This document shows positions 6,762-18,608 of a DNA stretch of 22,707 bases, in pieces. The DNA lies in assembly GCA_035574175.1 (NCBI GenBank), contig DATLZB010000163.1:1-22707 (forward strand), read 5' to 3'. The translations under genes and the position numbers were made by a program. Each line of letters starts with the position of its first letter. Within the stretch, counting starts at the first letter, position 1. The notes under the pieces were generated by a model. That model was not told where the DNA came from and ran no database searches. It saw only the letters and a program-made list of their open reading frames with translations. Source of the DNA: DATLZB01 sp035574175 (GTDB lineage: Bacteria > Pseudomonadota > Alphaproteobacteria > Rhizobiales > Hyphomicrobiaceae).

Positions 6762-9700
6762 TCATGCGCCGGCCAGCGCGCGCACGCGCGAGGCAGCGAC
6801 CGTCAGGCGCGACACGGTGAGGTCGGCTGCGGCGGCGATTTCGTCGATGAGGCCCTTAGCATGGGAGAGCCGATCGGCATGCGCCTCGGCCCAGACCGCG
6901 AAGTCCGGCACGCGGTCGTAATGCTCGCGTAGCACGCTGCGGGCGAGCCCGCGGCCTGCCGTGCGGAGGGCCTCAAGTGCGCTGTCAATCGCCAGCCGAT
7001 CGTAGTGATCGGCGATCCGCAGTCGTGCGGCGTGCGCCTCGAGGTCAGCCAAGCGCAGATAATCGGAGGCAGCCAGTGCCACGCGTGCAGTATGCTCGAT
7101 GCTGCGGTCGGTCTCGCGGGCAAGATCGGTGATCATGGGTGCAAATCTCTGCACTTCGAAGCACGCGATGCGACGGGAAAGGTCGGAGGGAACGCCCGAC
7201 CTGCTGAGCGCGGCCGTCCGTTCGGCCATGCGGGCCTGCTGGGCCGGCGTCGCCACTCGATCGAGGATCGCCGTCAGGCTTTCGATCCCCGGACGATATC
7301 GCGCGATGAGGTCGGCGAGCGCGGGGCTTTCGGTTTGCCTCAGCAGCACGCCCGTCTGCTCGATGAGCAGGTCCTGCGTCGCGCCATAGAGGTCGACCTG
7401 CAAGGCGCCCGCGATGCTGCCATCGAGAGCGCCGATTGCGGCCCATATGTCCGGCAAGGCGAAGATGGCTCGTGCGGCCATGAAGGCATAGGCGATGTCG
7501 GCTACCGTGCGGCCGGTTTCGTCGGCGAGGCGAACGGCCATCGCCGGGCCACCGCGGTTGATCATGGAGTTGGTGATGCGCGTGGCGACGATCTCGCGAC
7601 GCAGGCGGTGGCTCTCGATCTCGCGCGCGAACCTCTCGCGCAGCGGCGGCGGAAAGTACTCGAACAACAACCCGGTGCCGGCGCTGTCGTCAGGGACGCT
7701 GCTTGCCAGCAGATCGCGGTTGAGCGCGATCTTGGACCAGCTCAGGAGCACGGCCAGTTCCGGGCGCGTGAAGCCCACACCGGCCGCCTGTCTGGCGCCG
7801 ATCTCGGCGTCGGACGGGAGCGCCTCGAGCTTGCGGTCGAGCAGGCCGCGGTCCTCGAGCGCGTGGATCAGTCGGGCAAGGTAGCCGATACCGCGGCGGC
7901 TCGCGCGCTCAGCGAGGCTCAGGGCCAGCGACTGCTGATAGTTGTTGGCAAGGCAGGCGGCCGCCACGTGCTCCGCCATCTCCGCCAGCAGTCGGTTGCG
8001 AGCCAAAAGGTCGAGCCTGCCCGCGGCCACGGCCGAGCCCAGCGCGATCTTGATGTTGACCTCCTGGTCCGAGGTGTTCACTCCGGCCGAGTTGTCGATG
8101 AAGTCGGTGTTGATGCGGACGCCGCGGTTTGCCACCGCGATGCGGCCGCGCTGAGTGACGCCCAGGTTGGCGCCTTCGCCGATCACCTTTGCCCGCACCT
8201 CATCGGCGGTGATCCGGACGGCGTCGTTGGCGCGGTCGCCAACCTGCTCATCGGTTTCATTCGGGGCTCGAATGTAGGTGCCGATGCCTCCGAACCAGAG
8301 CAGGTCGGTCTCGGCCTTGAGCACGGCGTTGATCAACTCCGCAGGAGTCATGAGCTTGGCATCGACCCCGAGTAAGGCCCGCATCTCGTCCGAGAGGGGG
8401 ATGGATTTCGCGGAGCGCGAGAAGACACCGCCGCCGTTGGAGATCCGGCTCCTGTCATAGTCCTGCCAGCTCGAACGAGGGAGGGCAAACAACCGCTTGC
8501 GCTCGGCAAAGCTCGCAGCCGGATCCGGCGACGGGTCGATGAAGATGTCGCGGTGATCGAAGGCGGCGATCAGCATGATCCGGTCGGACAACAGCATGCC
8601 GTTGCCGAACACGTCTCCCGACATATCGCCTACGCCGATGACGCGGAACGGGGTCTTCTGGATGTCGATGTCCATCTCGCGGAAGTGACGCTTGACACAC
8701 TCCCAGGCGCCGCGGGCGGTGATGCCCAACTTCTTGTGGTCGTAGCCCGCAGACCCGCCCGAGGCAAAGGCATCGCCGAGCCAGAAGCCGCGTTGGAGGG
8801 CGATCTCATTGGCGTAGTCGGAGAAGGTGGCGGTGCCCTTGTCGGCGGCCACCACGAGGTAAGGATCGTCGCCATCATGGCGCACCACACGCTCGGGCGG
8901 CACGATGGCGCCTGAGCGGATGTCATCGGTGAGAGAGAGCAAAGCGGTGATGAAAATGCGATAGGCGGCGATGCCCTCGGCCATCACCGCCTCGCGGCTG
9001 CCGGACCGGGGCAGCGCCTTGGGCAGGAAGCCCCCTTTGGCGCCGGTCGGCACGATCACCGTGTTCTTGACCTGCTGCGCCTTGCAGAGGGCAAGCACCT
9101 CGGTACGGAAATCCTGAGCGCGGTCGGACCAGCGGATGCCACCGCGCGCAATGGGACCGAAGCGCAGGTGCACGCCTTCGACACGCGGGCTGTACACCCA
9201 GATCTCACGGTAGGGGTGCGGCTCGGGGAGTTCGTCAACCTCGGAGGAGGCCAACTTGAAGGCGATGGTGGCGGGCGGGCGGCCCTCAGCATCGCGCTGG
9301 AAGAAGTTGGTGCGCACGGTGGCCAGTACGAGGCCCAGGCAGCGGCGCAGGATGCGGTCCTCATCCAGGCTCGGAACGTTGGACAGCGCACCCTCAATGC
9401 GGGCGCGAATCCGGTTGCTTCGCTCCGTGCGTTCCTCCCGGGCCAACTTGAGATCGGGGTCGAAACGGGTGCGGAACAGCTCGATCAGGTCGCGCGCCAC
9501 GCCGGCGTGCCGCACCAGCGTGTCGGCAATATAGCGCGGGCCGAAGGGCGCACGGATCTGGCGCAGATAGGCGGAATAGGCGCGCAGGGCTGCCGCCTCG
9601 CGCCAGTCGGCGCCGGCGGCAACGATGAGACGGTTGAAGGAATCGTTGTCGGCCTCGCCGTGCAGCACGGCGAGGAAGCATTGCTCGATGCGCTGGTCGT

Positions 9701-11579
9701 GGCGGGCAAGCTCGATAGGCGTGCCGTCCGCCATTTCAAGCATCATGTCGTGCAGGATTACGATGCGCCTGCCGCCAGGAAATTCGGGCCTGATCTCGTA
9801 GCTGCGCTCGTCGATGACAGAGAAGCCAAGATTCTCCAGAACCGGCACGCGCTCCGACAGAGGGATCGGGCTGTCGAAGCGGTAGACCGCGGCGCGCACC
9901 TGGGCCGGGCCGGCACCCGCCTCGCGGTAGAAGTCTATCGCCACCGGCCGATCCTGTCCGAGGCGCTCGATGCGCGAGATATCCACGAGCGCGCGGGTGA
10001 CGGGAAAGGTGTCGCTGTAGGCGGCGGAGAAGGCGTTGGCGTATTTGGGGGCGAGCGCCTTCAGCGGTGGACCGGCGGCGGCAAGTGCGCTCGCCAGGTG
10101 GTCGGCCCAAGTGCGGGTGATGTCAGTGATCCGGCGCTCAAGGTCCTTATGATCGACGGCCGGGCGCGGGCCGTCGTTGCGGCCGATGATGAAGTGGACG
10201 CGCACCAGCGGCCCCTCGGGAAAGAAGGGCGTAAAGGCGGTGACGCGGCCGTTGTAGGCCTCGGCCAGCAGCGTGCCGATCCGCTCGCGAACGGTGGTCG
10301 AGAAGCGATCGCGCTGGATGTAGACCAGCACGGAAACAAAGCGGTCGAAGCGGTCGGGCCGCATGAACACGCGCACGCGAGGACGGAGCTCGAGGTCGAG
10401 GATGCCCTGCGCCCAGGCGAGCAAGGTCTCCTCGCCGATGCGGAACAGCTCATCACGGGGGAAGGTCTCGAGCACGTTCAACAGCGACTTGGCGGCGTGG
10501 CTGCCCGGCGGGAAGCCGGAGCGCGCGATGATGTTATCGACCTTGCGCCGCAAGAACGGAATCTGGCGTGGGGGCTCGGTGTAGGCCTTGGAGGTGAACA
10601 GGCCGACGATGCGTATCTCGCCGGAGATCTTTTGGTCGGCGCGGTAAGTCTTGAGGCCCACGTAGTCCATGTGAGCGCGGCGGTGGATGCGCGAGAAGAG
10701 GTTCGACTTGGTGATGATGAACGGCTGGGCGGAGAAGAACGAGCGGCGGATATCCGGCGTCAACAGGAGGGCTTCGCGACGGCGGCTCAGCACGTGGAGC
10801 GAGGGATCGCGGAGCACGCCCAATCCCGAGCCCGCCACCGGCACCAGTTCGCCCGTTTCCTCGCTGCCCTCGAGGCGGTAGTCGCGCATGCCGAGGAAAG
10901 TGAACTGCCCGTCCCGCAGCCAACGCAGGAAGGCGATGGACTCGGCGAGCACGTCTCGGGGCAGATTGGGAGGCGAGCGTTCGAGGGCCAGGATGGCCTG
11001 GTCAAGGCGCGCGAGCATGGGTTGCCAGTCGGCGACAGCGAGGCGGACGTCATCGAGGACCTGCGAAAGGCTGTGCTCGAGATCGCCGGCGGCCTTCTCG
11101 TCGAGGGGAGGCAGGTGCAGCGTAATGAAACTTTCCTGGCTGCCGTCGCTCCAGTTGCGGTCGCCGGGACCGCTGATGGCGGTCAGTTTTCCGGCCGGTG
11201 TGCGCTTGGTCTTGAAGATCGGGTGAAGCACGAGTGAGGGCATGAGGCCGCGCGCCTGCATCTCGCCCATGGTGCTGTCGACGAGGAACGGCATATCATC
11301 ATTGAGGATTTCCAGAATCGTCACGGCCGCCGACTGACCACTGCCGGAGGTGGCAGTGCGCAGGCGAATCTTGTGGCGGCCGCGAGGTTTCTCGGAGATG
11401 AAGTCGAAGGCCTCGCCGGCAAACCGAGCCAGGTCTTTGGCGGTGTAATTGGCGAGGTCGTCCGCCTCGAGCTGGCCATAAAGCAGTGCGGCGAAGGCCT
11501 GCCGTTCGCGCTCGGGTCCCAGATGGCCGGCAATGTCATGCATGAGGCCGGCGTCGGGCGCGGTGCGGTCGAGGGCCAT
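6762..11579 (-). CDS. gdhB: NAD-specific glutamate dehydrogenase, large (180-kDa) type
   Basis: Interconverts L-glutamate and 2-oxoglutarate plus ammonia with NAD, mainly in the catabolic direction. The 1605-residue length is typical of the GDH-180 class known from Streptomyces, Caulobacter and Pseudomonas. The catalytic domain lies in the second half: PTGAKGGF with the active-site lysine near 842-850, and GVGDMSGDVFGNGM near 980-993, followed by the DHRDIFIDPSPDP segment. The long N-terminal part is the regulatory region with ACT-like folds in this family. The frame is open from a GTG at 11648, but the ATG at 11579 has AGGGAGA (11589-11595) nine bases upstream and is preferred. It follows clpB by 153 bases on the same strand and precedes an MFS gene by 13. 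The gene symbol is the one common in this class; some genomes call it gdh or gdhZ. Confidence 0.95.
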   Translation of the reverse strand: MALDRTAPDAGLMHDIAGHLGPERERQAFAALLYGQLEADDLANYTAKDLARFAGEAFDFISEKPRGRHKIRLRTATSGSGQSAAVTILEILNDDMPFLVDSTMGEMQARGLMPSLVLHPIFKTKRTPAGKLTAISGPGDRNWSDGSQESFITLHLPPLDEKAAGDLEHSLSQVLDDVRLAVADWQPMLARLDQAILALERSPPNLPRDVLAESIAFLRWLRDGQFTFLGMRDYRLEGSEETGELVPVAGSGLGVLRDPSLHVLSRRREALLLTPDIRRSFFSAQPFIITKSNLFSRIHRRAHMDYVGLKTYRADQKISGEIRIVGLFTSKAYTEPPRQIPFLRRKVDNIIARSGFPPGSHAAKSLLNVLETFPRDELFRIGEETLLAWAQGILDLELRPRVRVFMRPDRFDRFVSVLVYIQRDRFSTTVRERIGTLLAEAYNGRVTAFTPFFPEGPLVRVHFIIGRNDGPRPAVDHKDLERRITDITRTWADHLASALAAAGPPLKALAPKYANAFSAAYSDTFPVTRALVDISRIERLGQDRPVAIDFYREAGAGPAQVRAAVYRFDSPIPLSERVPVLENLGFSVIDERSYEIRPEFPGGRRIVILHDMMLEMADGTPIELARHDQRIEQCFLAVLHGEADNDSFNRLIVAAGADWREAAALRAYSAYLRQIRAPFGPRYIADTLVRHAGVARDLIELFRTRFDPDLKLAREERTERSNRIRARIEGALSNVPSLDEDRILRRCLGLVLATVRTNFFQRDAEGRPPATIAFKLASSEVDELPEPHPYREIWVYSPRVEGVHLRFGPIARGGIRWSDRAQDFRTEVLALCKAQQVKNTVIVPTGAKGGFLPKALPRSGSREAVMAEGIAAYRIFITALLSLTDDIRSGAIVPPERVVRHDGDDPYLVVAADKGTATFSDYANEIALQRGFWLGDAFASGGSAGYDHKKLGITARGAWECVKRHFREMDIDIQKTPFRVIGVGDMSGDVFGNGMLLSDRIMLIAAFDHRDIFIDPSPDPAASFAERKRLFALPRSSWQDYDRSRISNGGGVFSRSAKSIPLSDEMRALLGVDAKLMTPAELINAVLKAETDLLWFGGIGTYIRAPNETDEQVGDRANDAVRITADEVRAKVIGEGANLGVTQRGRIAVANRGVRINTDFIDNSAGVNTSDQEVNIKIALGSAVAAGRLDLLARNRLLAEMAEHVAAACLANNYQQSLALSLAERASRRGIGYLARLIHALEDRGLLDRKLEALPSDAEIGARQAAGVGFTRPELAVLLSWSKIALNRDLLASSVPDDSAGTGLLFEYFPPPLRERFAREIESHRLRREIVATRITNSMINRGGPAMAVRLADETGRTVADIAYAFMAARAIFALPDIWAAIGALDGSIAGALQVDLYGATQDLLIEQTGVLLRQTESPALADLIARYRPGIESLTAILDRVATPAQQARMAERTAALSRSGVPSDLSRRIACFEVQRFAPMITDLARETDRSIEHTARVALAASDYLRLADLEAHAARLRIADHYDRLAIDSALEALRTAGRGLARSVLREHYDRVPDFAVWAEAHADRLSHAKGLIDEIAAAADLTVSRLTVAASRVRALAGA

Positions 11580-11732
11580 GGCGATCGTTCTCCCTGGCTG
11601 GCCGGGCGGAGCATTCGCTCTCTCGCCATCAGAGGGGAGCGATAGCACGAATGTGTGGGCGATGCGTGGCGCGGCAAACGCCGACGCGACGGGGCAGGGT
11701 TTTCACAAGTTCGCGAACAATCCGCGGCCCCG

Positions 11733-14333
<2,601 letters not shown>

Positions 14334-14456
14334 GGTTTCCCTCCTCGGCACGCTCCTTCCGCCCAGCAAAGGCGCGGATGGAACGCCGTTAAGTCAGGTT
14401 GTGGACGGTGGCCGGGCCGGCAGCCCCAGGAGGCACCGTCGGCTCAGCCCTACCAG

Positions 14457-14486
14457 ATATGGGGTTGCCGCTCAGCAGCAAAAGGG
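14457..14486 (-). promoter_or_regulatory. Candidate RpoH (sigma-32) promoter of clpB
   Basis: On the minus strand, CCCTTTTG (14486-14479) and CCCCATAT (14464-14457) are 14 bases apart. The sigma-32 consensus is CCCTTGAA, 13-15 bases, CCCCATNT. The -10 half is a full match and the -35 half keeps CCCTT. Transcription would start near 14450, giving a leader of about 115 bases before clpB, a gene classically controlled by RpoH. Confidence 0.55.
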
Positions 14487-14528
14487 GGCAAATTGCGTTC
14501 CAGTACATCCTTATGAAAGGGAAGCCGG

Positions 14529-15299
14529 GTGAACGCGCCCGAGCCGCCGCGCGTCGCGGAGCTGTTTCGATACCCCGTCAAGGGTATGACCGGGGAGTCG
14601 CTTGCGAGCATCCACGTCGAGGCCGGGGAGGCAATTCCGTTCGACCGCGCCTACGCCATCGAGAACGGGTCCGGCCGCTTCGATCCCGACCGGCCGAAGC
14701 ACCTGCCGAAGATTAACTTCCTGATGCTCATGCGCGACGAGCGGCTGGCCTCGCTCGAGGCGCGATTTGAGGAGGCAAGCGAGACGCTCACCATCCTGCG
14801 CGAGGGGAAGCAAGTGGCGCGCGGGGCGCTCAAGTCGGGCGTCGGCCGGCGGATCATCGAGCAGTTTCTCGCTGCCTACCTAAAGGCGGAGCTCAGGGGG
14901 CCGCCGAAAATCGTGAGCGCGCCAGGCCACAGCTTCAGCGACGTGGCCACCAAATGCCTCCACCTCGTCAACCTGGCCAGTCTCAGCGAGGTGGAGCGCG
15001 CTGCCGGCCGGCCGGTGGACCGCCGCCGGTTCAGGGCCAACGTCTACATCAGCGGCGCACCGGCCTGGGAGGAGTTCAAGTGGATCGGCTGTCGGCTCAG
15101 GCTCGGCGGCATCGAGGTCGAAGCGTTCCAGCGCACGGGACGGTGCGAGGCGACCAACGTCGATCCGGCTACCGCCCGGCGCGACATGGCGCTGCCGGCA
15201 TTGCTCCTTCGTACGTGGGGGCACTCAGACTTCGGGATCTACGTCAAGGTGGTGTCAGGAGGTCGCGTGCAGGTGGGTGAGGCCGTCGCGTTGGCTTGA
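14529..15299 (+). CDS. MOSC domain-containing protein (MOSC N-terminal barrel + MOSC)
   Basis: A 256-residue protein with the two-part layout of stand-alone MOSC proteins. The N-terminal beta-barrel opens ELFRYPVKGMTGESL (11-25). The MOSC domain contains RFRANVYI (167-174) and the conserved cysteine in RTGRCEATNVDP (Cys206), the residue linked to sulfur or molybdenum-cofactor handling in relatives such as MOCS-C domains and YcbX/mARC-type proteins. The substrate is unknown. The start is a GTG at 14529 preceded by AAAGGGAAG; the ATG at 14515 is out of frame. It is transcribed away from clpB and towards the DUF4167 gene, separating the two. Confidence 0.88.
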   Translation: MNAPEPPRVAELFRYPVKGMTGESLASIHVEAGEAIPFDRAYAIENGSGRFDPDRPKHLPKINFLMLMRDERLASLEARFEEASETLTILREGKQVARGALKSGVGRRIIEQFLAAYLKAELRGPPKIVSAPGHSFSDVATKCLHLVNLASLSEVERAAGRPVDRRRFRANVYISGAPAWEEFKWIGCRLRLGGIEVEAFQRTGRCEATNVDPATARRDMALPALLLRTWGHSDFGIYVKVVSGGRVQVGEAVALA

Positions 15300-15352
15300 C
15301 CGGCACGGACACCACCAGCGCAGGCGCGCGTCAGGCTGCAGCACACTCCGTC

Positions 15353-16087
15353 TCAAGCCGGCGTCTTGTCGATCGGATCTTCGTCTTGGGAAGCGGACGA
15401 CTCCCCATCGCTGCCGTTGCCGCCGTTCTGCTGGCGCGGGGCGCCGTCGCGGCGCGGCCGGCGAACGGGCCGGCGCAGGAATTCGGGTTGCTCATGCGCT
15501 TCAGCCATCCGGTCGCGCCGGCGCGGTGGCTCACCCCGGGCCTGAGCAGACGGCTGATCCGCGACAGACGCCTCGGGGTTGCGTTCGGCCCGGTCGGGAC
15601 GCTCGCTGCCCTGCATCGGGCGCTGCTCGGAAAAGCGGTCTCGATAGGGCGGACGAGGCTGGGGCTCAAAAGCTCGCGGCTGAGGCTCCTGCCGGCGGAT
15701 CACCGGCTGGCCTTCGAACGGCATATCCTCGCCATCCTCCTCGCCCAGCTCGTCGGGGCCGTCCATGGGTTCAGCCCCCGGCATGGGCCGGAAGCGCCCG
15801 GCGCCGCCATTCATCATGTCGCCAGCCTGCTGCATCTGCTGCTCGCGGTAGCTCATGATGATGCGGTTGTAGTGCTCTGCGTGCTGAAGATAGTTCTCGG
15901 CGAGTACCGGGTCGCCGGATGCCTGCGCATCACGCGCGAGCGAGATGTACTTTTCGGCGATGTGGGCGGGTGTGCCACGTATCTTTACGTCGGGCCCGTT
16001 CGACTCGAAACTGCGGGCAAGGGGATTATGGTGGTGGCCCTTGCGATTGCGGCCGCGGCCCCGGCGGTTCTGCTGTCCCTGCCTCAT
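15353..16087 (-). CDS. DUF4167 domain-containing protein
   Basis: A 244-residue alphaproteobacterial protein of unknown function. The N-terminal DUF4167 region (about 1-90) starts with a strongly basic stretch (MRQGQQNRRGRGRNRKG) followed by a helical part with GTPAHIAEKYISLARDA and NYLQHAEHYNRI. The remainder is low-complexity, rich in Pro, Arg, Gln, Glu and Gly, and probably disordered. The basic head suggests nucleic acid or ribosome contact, but this is only inference. It lies downstream of prmC on the same strand, a neighbourhood kept in Rhizobiales, after a 418-base structured gap. The ATG has a weak ribosome site (GAGAACGG). Confidence 0.9.
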   Translation of the reverse strand: MRQGQQNRRGRGRNRKGHHHNPLARSFESNGPDVKIRGTPAHIAEKYISLARDAQASGDPVLAENYLQHAEHYNRIIMSYREQQMQQAGDMMNGGAGRFRPMPGAEPMDGPDELGEEDGEDMPFEGQPVIRRQEPQPRAFEPQPRPPYRDRFSEQRPMQGSERPDRAERNPEASVADQPSAQARGEPPRRRDRMAEAHEQPEFLRRPVRRPRRDGAPRQQNGGNGSDGESSASQDEDPIDKTPA

Positions 16088-16505
16088 GATGTACCGTTCT
16101 CAGTTGTTGACTTCACAAGCCGCACTATCGTGCGACACCTCCCGCTGCACGGAAGTACGTTTCCGTGCGCGCAGAACCTCTGACGGCGTCAGAACCTCAA
16201 TCAGACCTCGTGTTGTCTTCGATGCCCGACCGGCAAGGGTCCGGCAGCCGGCAGCCGTGTCCGAATTCTGCTGTTCGTCATTTACGAATGCTTACCAGCC
16301 ATCCGTACGGGAAAGGCGTGCAGCGAGATGTACCTACCGACCCACGTCCAGCCCGATGAACCCATCGGGGCCAGGGCGAGATCATTTCGCTGTTTCATCC
16401 GCGTGGGCAGCGCCGCAATGTCCGGCCTCTCACCCACGTGCCCAGTACCGCCTAAGTCACGTTAGCGTGGACTCGACTATATGCCAATAGCCTTTCGCGC
16501 ATGGC
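16088..16505 (-). other. Gene-free stretch between prmC and DUF4167: candidate structured leader or small RNA
   Basis: These 418 bases hold no recognised gene. They contain a run of perfect small hairpins: CGCAC-4-GTGCG (16121-16134), GCACGGAA-6-TTCCGTGC (16147-16168), TCTGAC-3-GTCAGA (16179-16193), TTCGT-5-ACGAA (16274-16288) and CCCGATG-4-CATCGGG (16352-16369), plus a wide CGTGGG/CCCACG pairing (16402-16438). AGAACCTC occurs twice (16173-16180, 16191-16198) and CCGGCAG is tandemly repeated just after 16240. If transcribed on the minus strand from just after prmC, this would be a leader of about 370 bases for DUF4167. A possible 51-codon frame is treated as a finding. No T-run follows any hairpin on the minus strand, so terminators are not supported. 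Confidence 0.4.
16476..16481 (-). promoter_or_regulatory. Possible extended -10 element upstream of DUF4167
   Basis: Minus-strand TATAGT (5 of 6 to TATAAT) within CTATTGGCATATAGT, 25 bases past the prmC stop. No -35 hexamer is recognisable at 16-18 bases. Transcription would begin near 16469. This is a weak call based on one element. Confidence 0.25.
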
Positions 16506-17400
16506 CTATGCTCGTGCCTTCCAAGCCACACATCGTATCTGGCCGGCCAGATCGCAAGAGGTCCTGATCAAACAATGCCGACCGGACAACGCCTTGCGGA
16601 TCAGTTCGGTTACCGGCCCGGCCTGTCCGGCGCCCACCTCGAACAGAACCCAGCCATCGACTGTTGCATCCGAAAGCCCGGTAAGGATTTCCCGGTAAAC
16701 CTTTAGGCCATCGCTGCCTCCGTCGAGCGCAATCCAGGGGTCGTGGAGGCGCACTTCGGGTTCGAGCAGGCCAATATCGCCCGTGGCGATATAGGGCGGG
16801 TTGGACAGCACGAGATCGAACAGGCCGCTGACGCCGGCCAAAGCGCGGGCCTGCTGCCAGCGGGCGCGGCCAGCCACGCCATGGCGACGGGCATTGGCGC
16901 GGGCGACGCTCAGTGCGGCGGCGCTGATGTCGGTGCCGAGACCGGTGGCAAGCGGAAGCTCGGCGAGAAGGGTGACGAGCAGACAGCCCGAACCCGTCCC
17001 GATGTCGAGAATCCGAATTGGGGTGTCGCGCCAACCCTCCTCGGCCGCGATCGACAGGGCAGCGTCCACGAGGGTCTCGGTCTCAGGACGCGGGTCGAGG
17101 ACGTCGGGGGAGATCTCGAAGTCCCGTCCGTAGAAGCCGCGCCTTCCGAGAATGCGGGAGATCGGCTCGCGCGCGGTGCGCCGTGCGAGCATGGCGGCGA
17201 GAGCGGCGGCTGCCTCTCGCATAAGCGGCCGGTGCGGTTCGGCGAGCAGCGCGAGCGGCGCCTCGCCGATCGCCGCGGCAACCAACAGACGCGCCTCGCG
17301 GGCGGGGCTCTCAACCCCTGTCTGACCGAGGGCGTCCGCGACGTCACGGATCGCCTCGCCGATCGTCAACGCGGTGAGAGGTCGGTCGCTCCGAAGGGGC

Positions 17401-17411
<11 letters not shown>
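16506..17411 (-). CDS. prmC: Peptide chain release factor N5-glutamine methyltransferase
   Basis: Methylates the glutamine of the GGQ motif of release factors using S-adenosylmethionine, raising termination efficiency. The 301-residue protein has an N-terminal helical domain for release-factor binding, then a Rossmann methyltransferase domain with DIGTGSG (136-142, SAM binding) and the catalytic NPPY (204-207). The frame is open to a TTG at 17432, but the ATG at 17411 has GGGAG seven bases upstream. Either start lies inside the end of prfA: with the ATG the two genes overlap by 11 bases, so translation is probably coupled. Its substrate is the product of the gene just upstream. Confidence 0.96.
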
Positions 17412-18498
<1,087 letters not shown>

Positions 18499-18608
18499 TC
18501 GTGCAAATGGGGTCGCGCGTGCGCGCCGGCGAGGACCCGAGAGCTGCGTCTAATGCATGACGAGGGAGACCGCAAATGCCCCAAGGCCATGCGGCCCCCG
18601 ACCCGGAC

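Noticed and set aside
9168..11237. 689-residue open frame opposite the glutamate dehydrogenase gene
   Set aside because: Antisense shadow of a high-GC gene; composition biased and no recognisable family.
16100..16296. Stop-to-stop frame on the minus strand before DUF4167
   Set aside because: About 60 codons without a stop, but no usable start until near its end and near-random third-position composition; more likely leader RNA than a gene.
16352..16369. CCCGATG/CATCGGG hairpin as terminator of prmC
   Set aside because: No T-run follows on the minus strand and it lies about 140 bases past the prmC stop.
18499..18608. Separate promoter for prfA in the ptsP-prfA gap
   Set aside because: TTTGCG and ATTAGA can be lined up 16 bases apart, but both match poorly and no other signal supports it.
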